The position numbers were made by a program, and so were the translations under genes. A stretch of DNA of 64,000 nucleotides from Pseudomonadota bacterium (GTDB lineage Bacteria > Pseudomonadota > Gammaproteobacteria > Xanthomonadales > Rhodanobacteraceae): assembly GCA_021805685.1 (NCBI GenBank), contig JAJZET010000093.1, positions 1 to 64,000 on the forward strand, read 5' to 3'. Shown piece by piece: positions 1 through 11,310 of this stretch. The notes under the pieces are model-generated. The model did no database searches, was not told the origin of the DNA, and worked only from the letters and a program-made list of their open reading frames with translations. Every line of letters starts with the position of its first letter. Position 1 is the stretch's first letter.

Positions 1-1023
1 GTCCATCAGCGCGCCCGGCGCCACCGGCAGGCGCAAGGTGTCTTCCGGCGCATTCAGCGCGCCGCGGACCGCCCGCTTCAGCAGCACGTCGAGCTTTTGC
101 GGCGCGCGCAGCCGATAGTCGAGAAAGGCCAGCGCGCGGCGGTTGGCCTGGCGGATGTCCTCGTCGAGGCGGCCCAGGTATTCGTCGATGCGCTCCAGTT
201 CGCGCAGCCGGCGCAGGCTGCGTTGCAGGCGCTCCGCCGCGCGCGCGTCGTCGCCGCCGGCGAGGTGTTCGCGGTACCAGCCGAGCAGGCTGTCGTGCAG
301 CGCCGAGCCTTCCACCTGCTGCGCCATCGCAAGGATCGCGCTGCGCCGCGCCAGCGGGTGGTCGGCGCGGTGCAGGTCGGCGTAATCGCCGAGGAAGAAG
401 CTCGACACGTAGCGCTCGAACCACTGCCGCGCGAACTGCGCGGTGGTCTCCGCGCGGCTCAGCTCCGGCATCAGGTCGCGCACCTTGAGGCTCATCGACG
501 ACAGCGACACCAGCAGGCGCCGCGCCTGGTCGGCGGCCTCGTCCAGCGCATCGCCGAAGGCGTGGCCCTCCACCACTTGCCGCAACTGCAGCTCGATCGA
601 GCGCACCTTGGCCGAGACGAAGGTGGGCCCGTGCTCGGCGAACTCCACCAGCGCGGAGAGGAACTGCGCCACCTGCGGCAGCATCGCCACCATCTCGCGC
701 GCGCCGACGCGCTCCTGGCGCAGCCAGCCGCTGGAACGGAAGCGCTCGTAGATCGCGTTCGCGCGTTCGGGCAGCGAGGCGCCGGGCAGGTCGCCCTCCT
801 CGTTCAGCCACGGATCGTCGGTGAGCAGGTAGCGCTCGATCGCGGCAGTGATCTCGCGGCGCGGGAAACCGATGCTGGGCGGCAGCGGCGCGTCCGGCCC
901 GAACAGCTCGTCGAACAGCCGGCACAGCAGGGCCCAGTAGCGCTCGCGGTTGGGGCCGGCCAACGGCGCGAACAGTCCACCCGGCACGACCGCGAACAGG
1001 GGCGGCGCAACATCGGTGCTCAA
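1..1023 (-). CDS. Wadjet JetA-family protein, partial (runs off left edge)
   Basis: Hand translation of the minus strand is open from about 1023 (TTG; in-frame ATG also at 1083) to base 1: STDVAPPLFAVVPGGLFAPLAGPNRERYWALLCRLFDELF...RANAIYERFRSSGWLRQERVGAREMVAMLPQVAQFLSALVEFAEHGPTFVSAKVRSIELQLRQVVEG...SLKVRDLMPEL...FERYVSSFFLGDYADLHRADHPLARRSAIL...RLRELERIDEYLGRLDEDIRQANRRALAFLDYRLRAPQKLDVLLKRAV. Winged-helix-like N-terminus plus helical kleisin-like body as recalled for JetA. Not in the ORF track because there is no stop inside the window. Confidence 0.62.
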   Translation of the reverse strand, partial: MSTDVAPPLFAVVPGGLFAPLAGPNRERYWALLCRLFDELFGPDAPLPPSIGFPRREITAAIERYLLTDDPWLNEEGDLPGASLPERANAIYERFRSSGWLRQERVGAREMVAMLPQVAQFLSALVEFAEHGPTFVSAKVRSIELQLRQVVEGHAFGDALDEAADQARRLLVSLSSMSLKVRDLMPELSRAETTAQFARQWFERYVSSFFLGDYADLHRADHPLARRSAILAMAQQVEGSALHDSLLGWYREHLAGGDDARAAERLQRSLRRLRELERIDEYLGRLDEDIRQANRRALAFLDYRLRAPQKLDVLLKRAVRGALNAPEDTLRLPVAPGALMD

Positions 1024-1158
1024 GCGGGAATCCGTTCGGTCATGTACAGCAGTCTCTGACGATCCACCGGAATTATGCCGCATGGGGCGACGGAAGCTGG
1101 TGGACTGGCAGCCTTGCGCCGCTACCATGCGGCCTTTCCCGAGAGCTCGAAGCGCGCC

Positions 1159-1728
1159 ATGCCCATCGTCCGACTCGCCGACTGCCCTGCCCGGCCGTGG
1201 AAGAACGGCCACGGCCGCACGCGCGAGCTGCTGGTCCATCCCGCGGGCGCGGCGATGGGCGATTTCCTGTGGCGCGTGAGCGTCGCCGAGGTCGAGAGCG
1301 CCGCGCCGTTCTCCGCCTTCCCCGGCGTTGACCGCGTGATCGCGCTGCTGGCCGGCGACGGCTTCACCATGACGATGGACGACGGCACCCGCCACGAGCT
1401 CACCGCTCCCTGCGAGCCGTACGCGTTCCCTGGCGAGATGGGCGTGGCGGTGGCGCTGGCCGGCGGCCCCAGCCGCGACTTCAACCTGATGCTGCGCCGC
1501 GGCCGTGCGCGCGGCCGCATCGAGGTGTGGCGCGCGGCCGGCGAGCATCGCCTCGGCACGGATGTCGTGCTGGTCTGTTGCGCACGCGGCGCGTTCGACT
1601 GCGCGGCCGGCACGGTACGCGCGGACGAATGCTGGCTGCCCGACGGCAACCGCCTCGTGCTGGCCGCGGGCGCCGTCGCGCTCGCCGTGCGCGTGGAGGA
1701 GCTTGCCGCGCCGCCGATGCGTGCGTAA
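1159..1728 (+). CDS. HutD/Ves family protein
   Basis: MPIVRLADCPARPWKNGHGRTRELLVHP...FLWRVSVAEVESAAPFSAFPGVDRVIALLAGDG is typical HutD/Ves; internal start preferred over 1075. Confidence 0.87.
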   Translation: MPIVRLADCPARPWKNGHGRTRELLVHPAGAAMGDFLWRVSVAEVESAAPFSAFPGVDRVIALLAGDGFTMTMDDGTRHELTAPCEPYAFPGEMGVAVALAGGPSRDFNLMLRRGRARGRIEVWRAAGEHRLGTDVVLVCCARGAFDCAAGTVRADECWLPDGNRLVLAAGAVALAVRVEELAAPPMRA

Positions 1729-1780
1729 CGACGGCCAGCCGCCTACACTCGGCCAGCCATCATCCCGCAAGGTAGCCGCC

Positions 1781-2359
1781 ATGCTCGTGCTGATCCTTGG
1801 CCTCGTGCTGTTCCTCGGCGTGCATTCGCTGCGCATCGTCGCCGACGACTGGCGCACGCGACAGGTCGTGCGACTGGGCGCGAGGCGCTGGAAGGCGCTG
1901 TATTCGCTGGTATCGCTGCTCGGCTTCGTGCTGATCTGCTGGGGCTTCGGGCTGGCCCGGCACACGCCGGTGGTGCTGTATTCGCCGCCGGCCTGGCTGA
2001 TCCGGCTCAACGCACTGTTCACCCTGGTGGCGTTCGTCTTGCTTGCCGCCGCGCGGGTGCCGCGCAACGGCATCAAGGCGCGGCTGCACCACCCGCAGGT
2101 GCTGGCGGTGAAGACATGGGCGTTCGGCCACCTGCTCGCGGCAGGCATGCTGCACGACGTGGTGCTGTTCGGCGCGTTCCTGCTGTGGTCGGTGCTGCTG
2201 TTCACCGCCTCGCGCCGGCGCGACCGCCGCGAGGGCACCACGTATCCACCCGGCACGACCAAGGGCACGGTCATCACCATCGTCGTCGGCGTCGCGGCAT
2301 GGGCGGCTTTCGTGTTCTGGCTGCATGCACTGCTGATCGGCGTGAAGCCGGTGATGTAG
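1781..2359 (+). CDS. NnrU family membrane protein
   Basis: [25 protein letters not shown]...[23 protein letters not shown]...[19 protein letters not shown] matches NnrU; start chosen within the longer ORF 1505..2359. Confidence 0.88.
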   Translation: MLVLILGLVLFLGVHSLRIVADDWRTRQVVRLGARRWKALYSLVSLLGFVLICWGFGLARHTPVVLYSPPAWLIRLNALFTLVAFVLLAAARVPRNGIKARLHHPQVLAVKTWAFGHLLAAGMLHDVVLFGAFLLWSVLLFTASRRRDRREGTTYPPGTTKGTVITIVVGVAAWAAFVFWLHALLIGVKPVM

Positions 2360-2448
2360 CCGCCGCGCGGCGCCGTGCCAAAAGCCATCTGCGCAGCCGC
2401 CGCGGATCGCGCTAGAGTGCAGGCACCCTTTCACCGCGAGGTCGCGCC

Positions 2449-2646
2449 ATGGCCGCCTTCCTGCTCTGGTTGTTGCTGCTGGTGTTCTGCTGGCCGCTGG
2501 CCCTGCTGGCGCTGGTGCTCTACCCCATCGTGTGGCTGGTCTGCCTGCCGTTCCGGCTGGTGGGCATCACGGTGAGCGCGGTGTTCGCCTTCCTCGGTGC
2601 GCTGCTGATGCTGCCGGCCCGCGTGCTGCGCGGCCGGCCCGCCTGA
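2449..2646 (+). CDS. small hydrophobic membrane protein
   Basis: 65-aa ORF with two hydrophobic segments ([39 protein letters not shown]...), directly upstream of the YchJ-like gene. Confidence 0.6.
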   Translation: MAAFLLWLLLLVFCWPLALLALVLYPIVWLVCLPFRLVGITVSAVFAFLGALLMLPARVLRGRPA

Positions 2647-2651
2647 TCGCC

Positions 2652-3056
2652 TTGAAGGCGATCGACACGCTCACGCCCTGCCCCTGCGGCAGCCCCGCCG
2701 GCTACGCCAACTGCTGCGGCCCACTGCATGACGGCGCGGCGCTCGCCGCCAGCGCCGCGCAGCTGATGCGCTCGCGCTACAGCGCATACGTGCTCAAGCG
2801 CGAGGATTACCTGCTGGCCAGCTGGTACGCCGACACACGCCCCGCCTCGTTGCGGCTGGCCGCACAGCAGCCGGCGCCGACCTGGCTGGGCCTGGAGGTG
2901 CGCCGCGAACAACACATCGACGACGCGCACGCCATCGTCGAATTCGTGGCCCGCTACCGGCTTGGCGGCGGCCGCGCACAGCGTCAGCACGAGATCAGCC
3001 GCTTCGTGCGCGAGGCGGGCCGCTGGTTCTACGTCGACGGCGAATTCGGCGGCTGA
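2652..3056 (+). CDS. YchJ family protein (SEC-C motif)
   Basis: TTG start; [27 protein letters not shown]...[22 protein letters not shown] is diagnostic of YchJ. Confidence 0.88.
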   Translation: MKAIDTLTPCPCGSPAGYANCCGPLHDGAALAASAAQLMRSRYSAYVLKREDYLLASWYADTRPASLRLAAQQPAPTWLGLEVRREQHIDDAHAIVEFVARYRLGGGRAQRQHEISRFVREAGRWFYVDGEFGG

Positions 3057-3065
3057 GCGCCCCGC

Positions 3066-4778
<1,713 letters not shown>

Positions 4779-4840
4779 CTAGCCGCGATGTCGCCCGGAA
4801 TCAGGCGGCCTGCTGCGCACCGCCGCGTAGGTGCACTGCG

Positions 4841-5617
4841 TCAGGCCGTAGCGGCCGGCGCACCGATCGGCAGTCGGCTCTCGCCGAGGATGCGGCCCTC
4901 GGGACCGAAGCGACGCTCCACGATCACACCGCGGCCATCGCGGGCGATCGCCACCAAGGTGCTGGCACGGGTGCCGTACTCGCTGCCACGGATGAAGGCC
5001 GAGGACAGCCAGCGCTCGCGCGGCAGGCCGATGCCGGTATCGGGCAGCTCGGCATCCGGCGCCTGCCGCTCATCGGCGAGCGCTTCGAACAGCGGCGCGA
5101 AATCCTCGCTGTCGCCTTGGTCCAGCCATGCTTCGAGGCGCGCCATCAGCGCACGCGTCTTCGGCCACGGCGTGTTGAAGTCGGCATTCGACAGGCCGTG
5201 CACGCCGGGCGTCACCGCCTCGGCGCGCGGTTCGGGACGGTTGCCGAGATAGAACGCGGCCTGCGCATCGAAGGTGAGCAGGTTGAACGGGCGATAGCCG
5301 GCCGCGTTGGCCAGCAGCGCCTGCGCATGCGTCGCGGCATCCGCGTCGCCCGCGAGGTAGTCGGTGGCGAGCAGCCCGCGCGAGGCGCCAATATGCGGAT
5401 CGCTCGGATCGCGCACGTTGGTGACCACGCAGCAGCGCCCCGCATCGGTCGCGCCCAGCCACGTGCCGCCGGCTTCGAGGTCGCGCCCGCCGACGATGGG
5501 CCGATCGCTCCAGCGCGCCAGCGCGGCGCTGGGCCGCGCGTGGAATTCGTCGCGATTGCCCGCCAGCACCAGCCGCCAGCGCGGGTGCGACTGCCAGGCG
5601 AAGGCGATCAGGCACAT
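4841..5617 (-). CDS. NRDE family protein (TANGO2-like)
   Basis: MCLIAFAWQSHPRWRLVLAGNRDEFHARPSAALARW...GGRDLEAGGTWLG: NRDE motif and family signature. Confidence 0.9.
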   Translation of the reverse strand: MCLIAFAWQSHPRWRLVLAGNRDEFHARPSAALARWSDRPIVGGRDLEAGGTWLGATDAGRCCVVTNVRDPSDPHIGASRGLLATDYLAGDADAATHAQALLANAAGYRPFNLLTFDAQAAFYLGNRPEPRAEAVTPGVHGLSNADFNTPWPKTRALMARLEAWLDQGDSEDFAPLFEALADERQAPDAELPDTGIGLPRERWLSSAFIRGSEYGTRASTLVAIARDGRGVIVERRFGPEGRILGESRLPIGAPAATA

Positions 5618-5659
5618 GGACGACTCCGACAAACACGAATCGCGCGCGCAGTCATGGCG

Positions 5660-7786
5660 TCACAACCCGGCCTGCACCTGCGCGTTGGCCTTGCGTACCG
5701 CCTCGACGAAGCCCGCAAACGGGATGTCGGTGATGCCGACCAGACTGAAGTGCCCGTTCTCGCCATCCAGCAGGCGGCCGGTCACCGGCTCATCCACGTA
5801 TTCAAACCAGTGCGTGCCGACGATCTCCGGATCGCCCGCCGCCGCCTGCAGGTAGCGTGCGTAGGCTTGGCCGCGTTGCGCCTCGCTCGCCACCGACACC
5901 ACGCCCTTGCCGAACGGGCCGCGGTCATCGGACCCGAAGTGGAACTCGGAAATCAGCACCGGCTTGTCCAGCTTGCGCATCGCTGCCGCGTCGAAGCCGT
6001 GCTGCGGCACGTCGGCGTAGATATTGAAGCTCACCACGTCGCAGTACCTGGCGCACGCCGCGACGGCCTCGGGCGTCTTCACCGCGAAGCGGCTGCCCAG
6101 GTAGAGATGGTGTGGATCGTGGCGATGGATCGCCTCGGCCACGGTGCGGAAGAACCGGCTCGCATACCGGGTCAACCAGGCGCTGTAGTCGGCGGCGATG
6201 GCTGGGTGCGCTGCGCTCGGCGCGGGCGCGGGGAAGTTGGTGGCGTCCAGCGCATCCCACGAGGCCAGCGTGATGCCCCAGGCCGCCGCGAGCTTGTCCG
6301 GGGTACCGTATTTTTTCTTCAGGTCGGCGATGAAGGCCTGCTTGGCCGCACTGCGCGCCGCGCCGTGCAGGGTGCCCATGGCGAGCGCCCAGCGACCTTC
6401 CGGGCCGTAGGCGGACCACGACAACTCGTTGTCGGCGAAATAGCCCAGCAACCACGGATCGTCGCGCACGCCACGCGCGGCCCGTGCCGCCGCCGCGTCC
6501 GCCGCCGGCGCGAAACGCGGATCGAACGGATCGGGCATGCGGCCCCACCAGTCGTAGCCGGTGGCGACGGTGCCGAAATCGCCGCGGATATCCAGCTCGC
6601 GCGTGTACGGCAGCTTGTGCAGCGCGCCCAGCGCAGGGTCGCTCCAGTTGGCGATGGTGTTGAAGCCCCACGCCTGCAGCCGCGCCAGGGTGCGCTTGCG
6701 CCACGCGGCCAGCCAGTCCGAGCCATCCACCCGGTACAGGTTGGCGGCGTAGAAGTCGAACCACTGCCCATGGTCGCAGCAACGGCCCGCGCCCGCGCCC
6801 TGCTGCGCGTTGCGGTTGTCGCCGGTGCCGTAGAACGCCGCCCACGCCCCACGGTCCGGCGGCAGGTCGCGGAACATGTACGCGCGGCCCTGCACGTAGG
6901 TGCGGGTATCGTCGGCCTTCACGGTGTTCACGCCCAGCGAAAAGAAGCCGTGGCCCTCCGGCGTGACCAGCCACCAGCGACCCTTGGCCTTCTGCGTGTG
7001 GAACCAGCCGGTCGCCTGCAGACGGACGTCCAGACGTCCGCCGTAGCGGTCCTCGTTGCCGGGCGATCCGGCGGGTGGCGTACGCCGGACGGCAGCGCGC
7101 AGCGCGGCATCGTCGGCGACCTTCTCCGGCCACTCTTCCCGGGTGTACTGGCCGTAGCGGTCGACGATGCCGGTATAGGCTTCGTGCAGCGCGGCCTCGC
7201 CCGGCACCACGTCGATGCGGCCGAACAGCAGGGATTGCGCGGCTTGCGGCGCCGGCACCGAGAGCCGCACGTCATGAACCGCCGAGAGATCGAGCGCGCC
7301 CGCCACGGTGTTCGCCACCAGCACGCGCCTGCCGTGATCATCGAACGGCCGGGTCGGCCCGGCCTGCATGCCGAAGGTCAACGGCGAGACGGCGCGCAGC
7401 GGCACCACCAGGGTCTGCGCGGGGCCGGCGGGCAAACCCACCACGGCGTGCAGGTGCTGCTTCGTATCCGCGCCGTCGATATCGACCACCAGGGTCACCG
7501 CCCACGGCATCGCGTTCTGCACGCGCAGGTGCAGCTCGCCCTGCCCCTGCCAGTTCCACACGCCCTGCGCAGGCATCACCACGACCTGCGGTTGGGTGGC
7601 CGGCTGGAAGGTGTAGCGCTGCTGCTTCGCGCCATCCTGCGCGGTTTCCATGACGACGGCCCGCGCAACGTGCTGCAGTCCGGGATGGGCCGATGCCGCG
7701 GCCAGATCCGCCACCTTCATCGCCTCCACCGCCACTGCATTTGTGGTGAACAGCGCAACGACACCCGCCAGCCAGATCCGCTTCAT
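5660..7786 (-). CDS. secreted agarase-like glycoside hydrolase (GH50/GH42-like)
   Basis: Signal peptide MKRIWLAGVVALFTTNAVAVEA; WLVTPEGHGFFSLGVNTVKADDTRTYVQGRAYMFRDLP; WGFNTIANWSD; GYFADNELSW; DKPVLISEFHFG. Confidence 0.72.
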   Translation of the reverse strand: MKRIWLAGVVALFTTNAVAVEAMKVADLAAASAHPGLQHVARAVVMETAQDGAKQQRYTFQPATQPQVVVMPAQGVWNWQGQGELHLRVQNAMPWAVTLVVDIDGADTKQHLHAVVGLPAGPAQTLVVPLRAVSPLTFGMQAGPTRPFDDHGRRVLVANTVAGALDLSAVHDVRLSVPAPQAAQSLLFGRIDVVPGEAALHEAYTGIVDRYGQYTREEWPEKVADDAALRAAVRRTPPAGSPGNEDRYGGRLDVRLQATGWFHTQKAKGRWWLVTPEGHGFFSLGVNTVKADDTRTYVQGRAYMFRDLPPDRGAWAAFYGTGDNRNAQQGAGAGRCCDHGQWFDFYAANLYRVDGSDWLAAWRKRTLARLQAWGFNTIANWSDPALGALHKLPYTRELDIRGDFGTVATGYDWWGRMPDPFDPRFAPAADAAAARAARGVRDDPWLLGYFADNELSWSAYGPEGRWALAMGTLHGAARSAAKQAFIADLKKKYGTPDKLAAAWGITLASWDALDATNFPAPAPSAAHPAIAADYSAWLTRYASRFFRTVAEAIHRHDPHHLYLGSRFAVKTPEAVAACARYCDVVSFNIYADVPQHGFDAAAMRKLDKPVLISEFHFGSDDRGPFGKGVVSVASEAQRGQAYARYLQAAAGDPEIVGTHWFEYVDEPVTGRLLDGENGHFSLVGITDIPFAGFVEAVRKANAQVQAGL

Positions 7787-9114
7787 GCCGCTTTTCTCCG
7801 CAACGATTGCCACAACCAGTACACCGGCGCACCGAGCGCGATGATCAGCAGGCTCATGCCGGCATCGTGCGGCGAGGAAACCGCCGTCGCCACGATCACG
7901 CCCAGCACGGTGAGCACGAACACCAGCGGCATCAGCGGGAACCACGGCACGCGGTACGGCGCCGGCTCGTCCACGAACTTCCAGCGGTACCAGAACAGCG
8001 TACCGATGCCGAAGGCATGGCCCAGCCACTCGCCCACCGTGGTGTAGTCCACCAGCTGGCCGAAGTTGCCCCACAGCATCAGCACGATGGTCCAGCCGCC
8101 CAGCAGCGCCAGCGCCACGCGCGGCGCGCGGCTCACCGGGTCGATGCGGCCCACCGCGCGGAACAGCGCGCCGTCCGCGCCCATCGTCTGCAGCACGCGC
8201 GCACCGCCGGCGATGGCGATGCTGCAGTAGCCGAAGGTGGAGCAGGCGATGCCGATGGCCATCACCTTCTCGCCGGCGGTGCCGAACAGGCGGTGCATCA
8301 GGTCGGCCGCGGGCGCGGTGCTGGCTGCCAGGCCAGCGTGGCCCATGCCGGTGAGGTAGGCGACATTGGCCAGCACGTAGGCCGCCACCACGCCGAGCAT
8401 GCCCAGCAGCAGCGCGCGCGGCAGGGTGCGCTGCGGGTCGCGCACTTCGCCGGCAAGATCGTTGAGGTAATGGAAGCCACCGTAGGTGAACAGCACCGGC
8501 AGCAGCGCGCCCACGAAGGCGCCATGGGAAACCGTGCGCGTGGTGTCGGTCGCCAGTACGCCGCCCAGGTGTCCGTGCGCCAGCACCAGGCCCACCGCCA
8601 CCAGCAACGCCACCGCCGCCAGCTTCAGCACCGCGAAGACGTTCTGCAGAATCGCGCCGGCGCGGATGCCGGTGAAATTCACCCCCACGATGAACACGAT
8701 GGCCGCCACGCCCACCGGCGTCACCCATTCGGTGGAGAGCCCCGCAGCCTTGCACAGGTAGTCGGCGAAGGTGATCGCCACCGCCGCCACGCTGCCGGGG
8801 TAGTTGATCAGCGCCATCGTCCAGCCGAACAGGAAGGCCGGCAGCATGCCGAACGCTTCGCGCAGGTAGAGGTAGATGCCACCGGCCTGCGGTCGCCGCG
8901 AACCGAGCTCGGCATAGCACAGCACGCCAGTCAGCGTGAGCAGGCCGCCCAGCACCCACAGCGCCAGCAGCGGCAGGCCCGAGGCCGTGCGCTCGGCCAC
9001 CGTGGCCGGGGTGCGGAAGATGCCGGCGCCGATCACGCCGCCGACCACGATCATGGCGCCATCCCACACGCCGAGGCGGCGCAGGTAGGCGGGGGAGCTG
9101 TCAGTCGTCGTCAT
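7783..9114 (-). CDS. APC family amino acid permease
   Basis: LGVWDGAMIVVGGVIGAGIFRTPATVAERTAS...GGIYLYLREAFGMLPAFLFGW; multiple TM segments; 4-nt ATGA overlap with the downstream glycosidase gene. Confidence 0.9.
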   Translation of the reverse strand: MTTTDSSPAYLRRLGVWDGAMIVVGGVIGAGIFRTPATVAERTASGLPLLALWVLGGLLTLTGVLCYAELGSRRPQAGGIYLYLREAFGMLPAFLFGWTMALINYPGSVAAVAITFADYLCKAAGLSTEWVTPVGVAAIVFIVGVNFTGIRAGAILQNVFAVLKLAAVALLVAVGLVLAHGHLGGVLATDTTRTVSHGAFVGALLPVLFTYGGFHYLNDLAGEVRDPQRTLPRALLLGMLGVVAAYVLANVAYLTGMGHAGLAASTAPAADLMHRLFGTAGEKVMAIGIACSTFGYCSIAIAGGARVLQTMGADGALFRAVGRIDPVSRAPRVALALLGGWTIVLMLWGNFGQLVDYTTVGEWLGHAFGIGTLFWYRWKFVDEPAPYRVPWFPLMPLVFVLTVLGVIVATAVSSPHDAGMSLLIIALGAPVYWLWQSLRRKAA

Positions 9115-9230
9115 CGGGCAACCTTGGCATGGTCGGCGGGGGTTCGACCAGTCCCCATCGTCCGGGACGGCTTGCGCGGGCGCACGACACGGCTCACGCT
9201 GCGCATGGGAATCCATGGGGGAGCGTGGCA

Positions 9231-9554
9231 ATGGCCCGAACCACACCGTTGCTGTTCGTGCTGCTGATCGCCGCGGGCATCTGGCTGAGCTGGCGCCATT
9301 ACAGGAATGCCAGGGCACTCCTGCAGGAATGGGCCCAGGCCAATGGCCTGCGCATCCTGCACGCCCGGCAAAACTGGGGCTTCTTGCCGCTGTCGATGTG
9401 GTTCACCACCTCGAAGTACCAGCTGGTCTATCGCATCTCGGCCTACGACGAATCCACCCATCGCATCCGCAACGGCCTGGTGCGGCTGGGCACGCCGATC
9501 TGGGGTTTCATGAACCCCGACGCGGTCGAGGTGTTCTGGGACGACGCCAGCTGA
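9231..9554 (+). CDS. hypothetical protein with N-terminal TM helix
   Basis: 107 aa MARTTPLLFVLLIAAGIWLSWRHYRNARALLQEWAQANGLRILHARQNWGFLPLSMWFTTSKYQLVYRI; coherent codon usage. Confidence 0.6.
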   Translation: MARTTPLLFVLLIAAGIWLSWRHYRNARALLQEWAQANGLRILHARQNWGFLPLSMWFTTSKYQLVYRISAYDESTHRIRNGLVRLGTPIWGFMNPDAVEVFWDDAS

Positions 9555-9645
9555 AATCCGCCCTTGCGGTGGCGATGAAGAAAATCCGTGCCCGCGTGTA
9601 TACAGTCGGGAAGGCGGCCATCCGGTCGCCGCGAGGGGATACCCC

Positions 9646-10458
9646 ATGAAGCTTCAGATTCGATGCGCCGCCATCGGCGCGACGGCAGTGATTGCGTTGG
9701 CCGGCTGCCAAGGTCGTGGACACGAGGTTGATGAAGCCACAAACGCCAAGACAGTCCCAAACCTCACTCTACAGGCCTATTCGGTGCCTGCCGACCGCAG
9801 CCAGTCGATAGAGAACTCGATAGACAGTGCGTTGGGCGGGATCGACGTCAAACTTTTCGGTGGTGCACGAGCCAGCATCACCAGCGCCGGCCCGGGAAAA
9901 CTGTTGGTGTACGCCCCGCGCGACGCACAAGCTTCGATTGGTAACGTGATCGAGACGCTGGCCAAAACAATCGCACCGCAGACATCACCTGTGCAGGTAG
10001 GCGTGCACTTCTGGGTCATCGACGGCCAGCCCGGCGCCGGCGCGGACGATCCCGCGCTGAAGAACCTCGCCGGCAGTCTGGCCTCGCTGCAACAATCGAT
10101 GGGGCCGCTGCATTTCCATCTCGACCAGACCGCGACGCTAGTCGGGGTCAGCAACCAGACCGGCAGCATGACCACCGCCGATGGCTCCTACCGGCGCGTC
10201 TTCGACTTTCGCGTCGGAACGGTTAACGGCGATACGGCACGGCTGCAACTCGGCTACCAGGACACCGGCAACCGCGGCCTGGGCATGCTCCATACCGAGA
10301 TCGACGCCACCTTCGGCCAATACCTCGTGCTGGCCATGGCGCCCGGTGCGTGCCCGACTGGATCGAGTGGGGGGATTCCTGCTCCAACGACCTGTCGCGA
10401 CAAACCCGCCTTGCGCCTACTCGCCGTGCGCGTGGATCGCCTGCCCGCCAAAGCCTGA
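9646..10458 (+). CDS. putative lipoprotein with secretin-N-domain-like segment
   Basis: Lipobox-like MKLQIRCAAIGATAVIALAGCQG; LTLQAYSVPADRSQSIENSIDSAL...GKLLVYAPRDAQASIGNVIETLAKT resembles the short repeat domains of secretin N-termini. Confidence 0.7.
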   Translation: MKLQIRCAAIGATAVIALAGCQGRGHEVDEATNAKTVPNLTLQAYSVPADRSQSIENSIDSALGGIDVKLFGGARASITSAGPGKLLVYAPRDAQASIGNVIETLAKTIAPQTSPVQVGVHFWVIDGQPGAGADDPALKNLAGSLASLQQSMGPLHFHLDQTATLVGVSNQTGSMTTADGSYRRVFDFRVGTVNGDTARLQLGYQDTGNRGLGMLHTEIDATFGQYLVLAMAPGACPTGSSGGIPAPTTCRDKPALRLLAVRVDRLPAKA

Positions 10459-10467
10459 GCGCGCCGC

Positions 10468-10962
10468 ATGACGCTGCGCGAGGAAGCGCTCGAGGATTGC
10501 TACCGGCGACTGGAGCGGCCGCTGTACAACGTGCTGTACCGCCTGCTGTGGCAGGCGCAGGACTGCCAGGACGTGATCCACGACGCCTGCATGCGTGTGT
10601 GGGCCCAGCGCAAAGGCGTGGACGAAGCAACGCTCGATGCCTTGCTGTGGACCACCGCGCTCAACCTGGCGAAGAACCGGCTACGCTGGCGCGGTGTGTG
10701 GCGCTTCGCGCCGTTGGACGAGGCGGACGGCTTGGCGCACGAAGGCGGCGAGAGTGATTTCCTCGCTGCGCGCCGCCTGCGCCAGGCCTTGCGCCGGTTG
10801 CCGGCAAGCTCGCGCGACGTGCTGCTGCTGGCCGAATTCAGCGGCCTCGCCGGCGCCGATATCGCCAGCGTGCTCGGCATCCCTGCCGGCACGGTAGCTT
10901 CGCGCAAACACCACGCCATGCAGCGCCTGAAAGCCCTGCTGGGAGAACCCGACCATGCGTGA
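10468..10962 (+). CDS. RNA polymerase ECF-type sigma factor
   Basis: Region 2 LYNVLYRLLWQAQDCQDVIHDACMRVW and region 4 LRRLPASSRDVLLLAEFSGLAGADIASVLGIPAGTVASRKHHAMQRLKALL. Confidence 0.88.
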   Translation: MTLREEALEDCYRRLERPLYNVLYRLLWQAQDCQDVIHDACMRVWAQRKGVDEATLDALLWTTALNLAKNRLRWRGVWRFAPLDEADGLAHEGGESDFLAARRLRQALRRLPASSRDVLLLAEFSGLAGADIASVLGIPAGTVASRKHHAMQRLKALLGEPDHA

Positions 10963-11308
10963 ACTCGCACACCTATTGCCCGAACTCACCCCGCCACCCG
11001 GCGGCCTCGCGCGCCTGCGACAGAGCCTGCACCGGCAACGCGAACCAGCCCGTCGACGCCTCTCGCGCTGGTTGCCCGCGATGGCCGGCGCCGGCGCAAT
11101 GGTACTGCTGGCACTGGCCTGGCTACCCGGCTTCGTCGGCCACGAACGCGCCACCGCTGCCCTGACGCAAGCCCTGCTCCGGGCCGCGACACCGCCGCCA
11201 CTGCCCCACGGCATCCATGTCGAACATGGAGCCGCCTTGCTATTGGCAGACGGCCAACCCAATGCGCGCGTCTACCTGATCGCTTCGGCTCCACCAGCCG
11301 CACAGTGA
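10955..11308 (+). CDS. small single-TM protein, candidate anti-sigma factor
   Basis: 8-nt overlap with the sigma gene; cytosolic basic N-terminus, one TM (MAGAGAMVLLALAWLPGF), short exported tail. Confidence 0.65.
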   Translation: MRELAHLLPELTPPPGGLARLRQSLHRQREPARRRLSRWLPAMAGAGAMVLLALAWLPGFVGHERATAALTQALLRAATPPPLPHGIHVEHGAALLLADGQPNARVYLIASAPPAAQ

Positions 11309-11310
11309 AT

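Noticed and set aside
97-1059. 320-aa plus-strand ORF at the left edge
   Set aside because: Antisense to the JetA-like frame; Arg/Gln/Ala-rich with no recognisable motifs.
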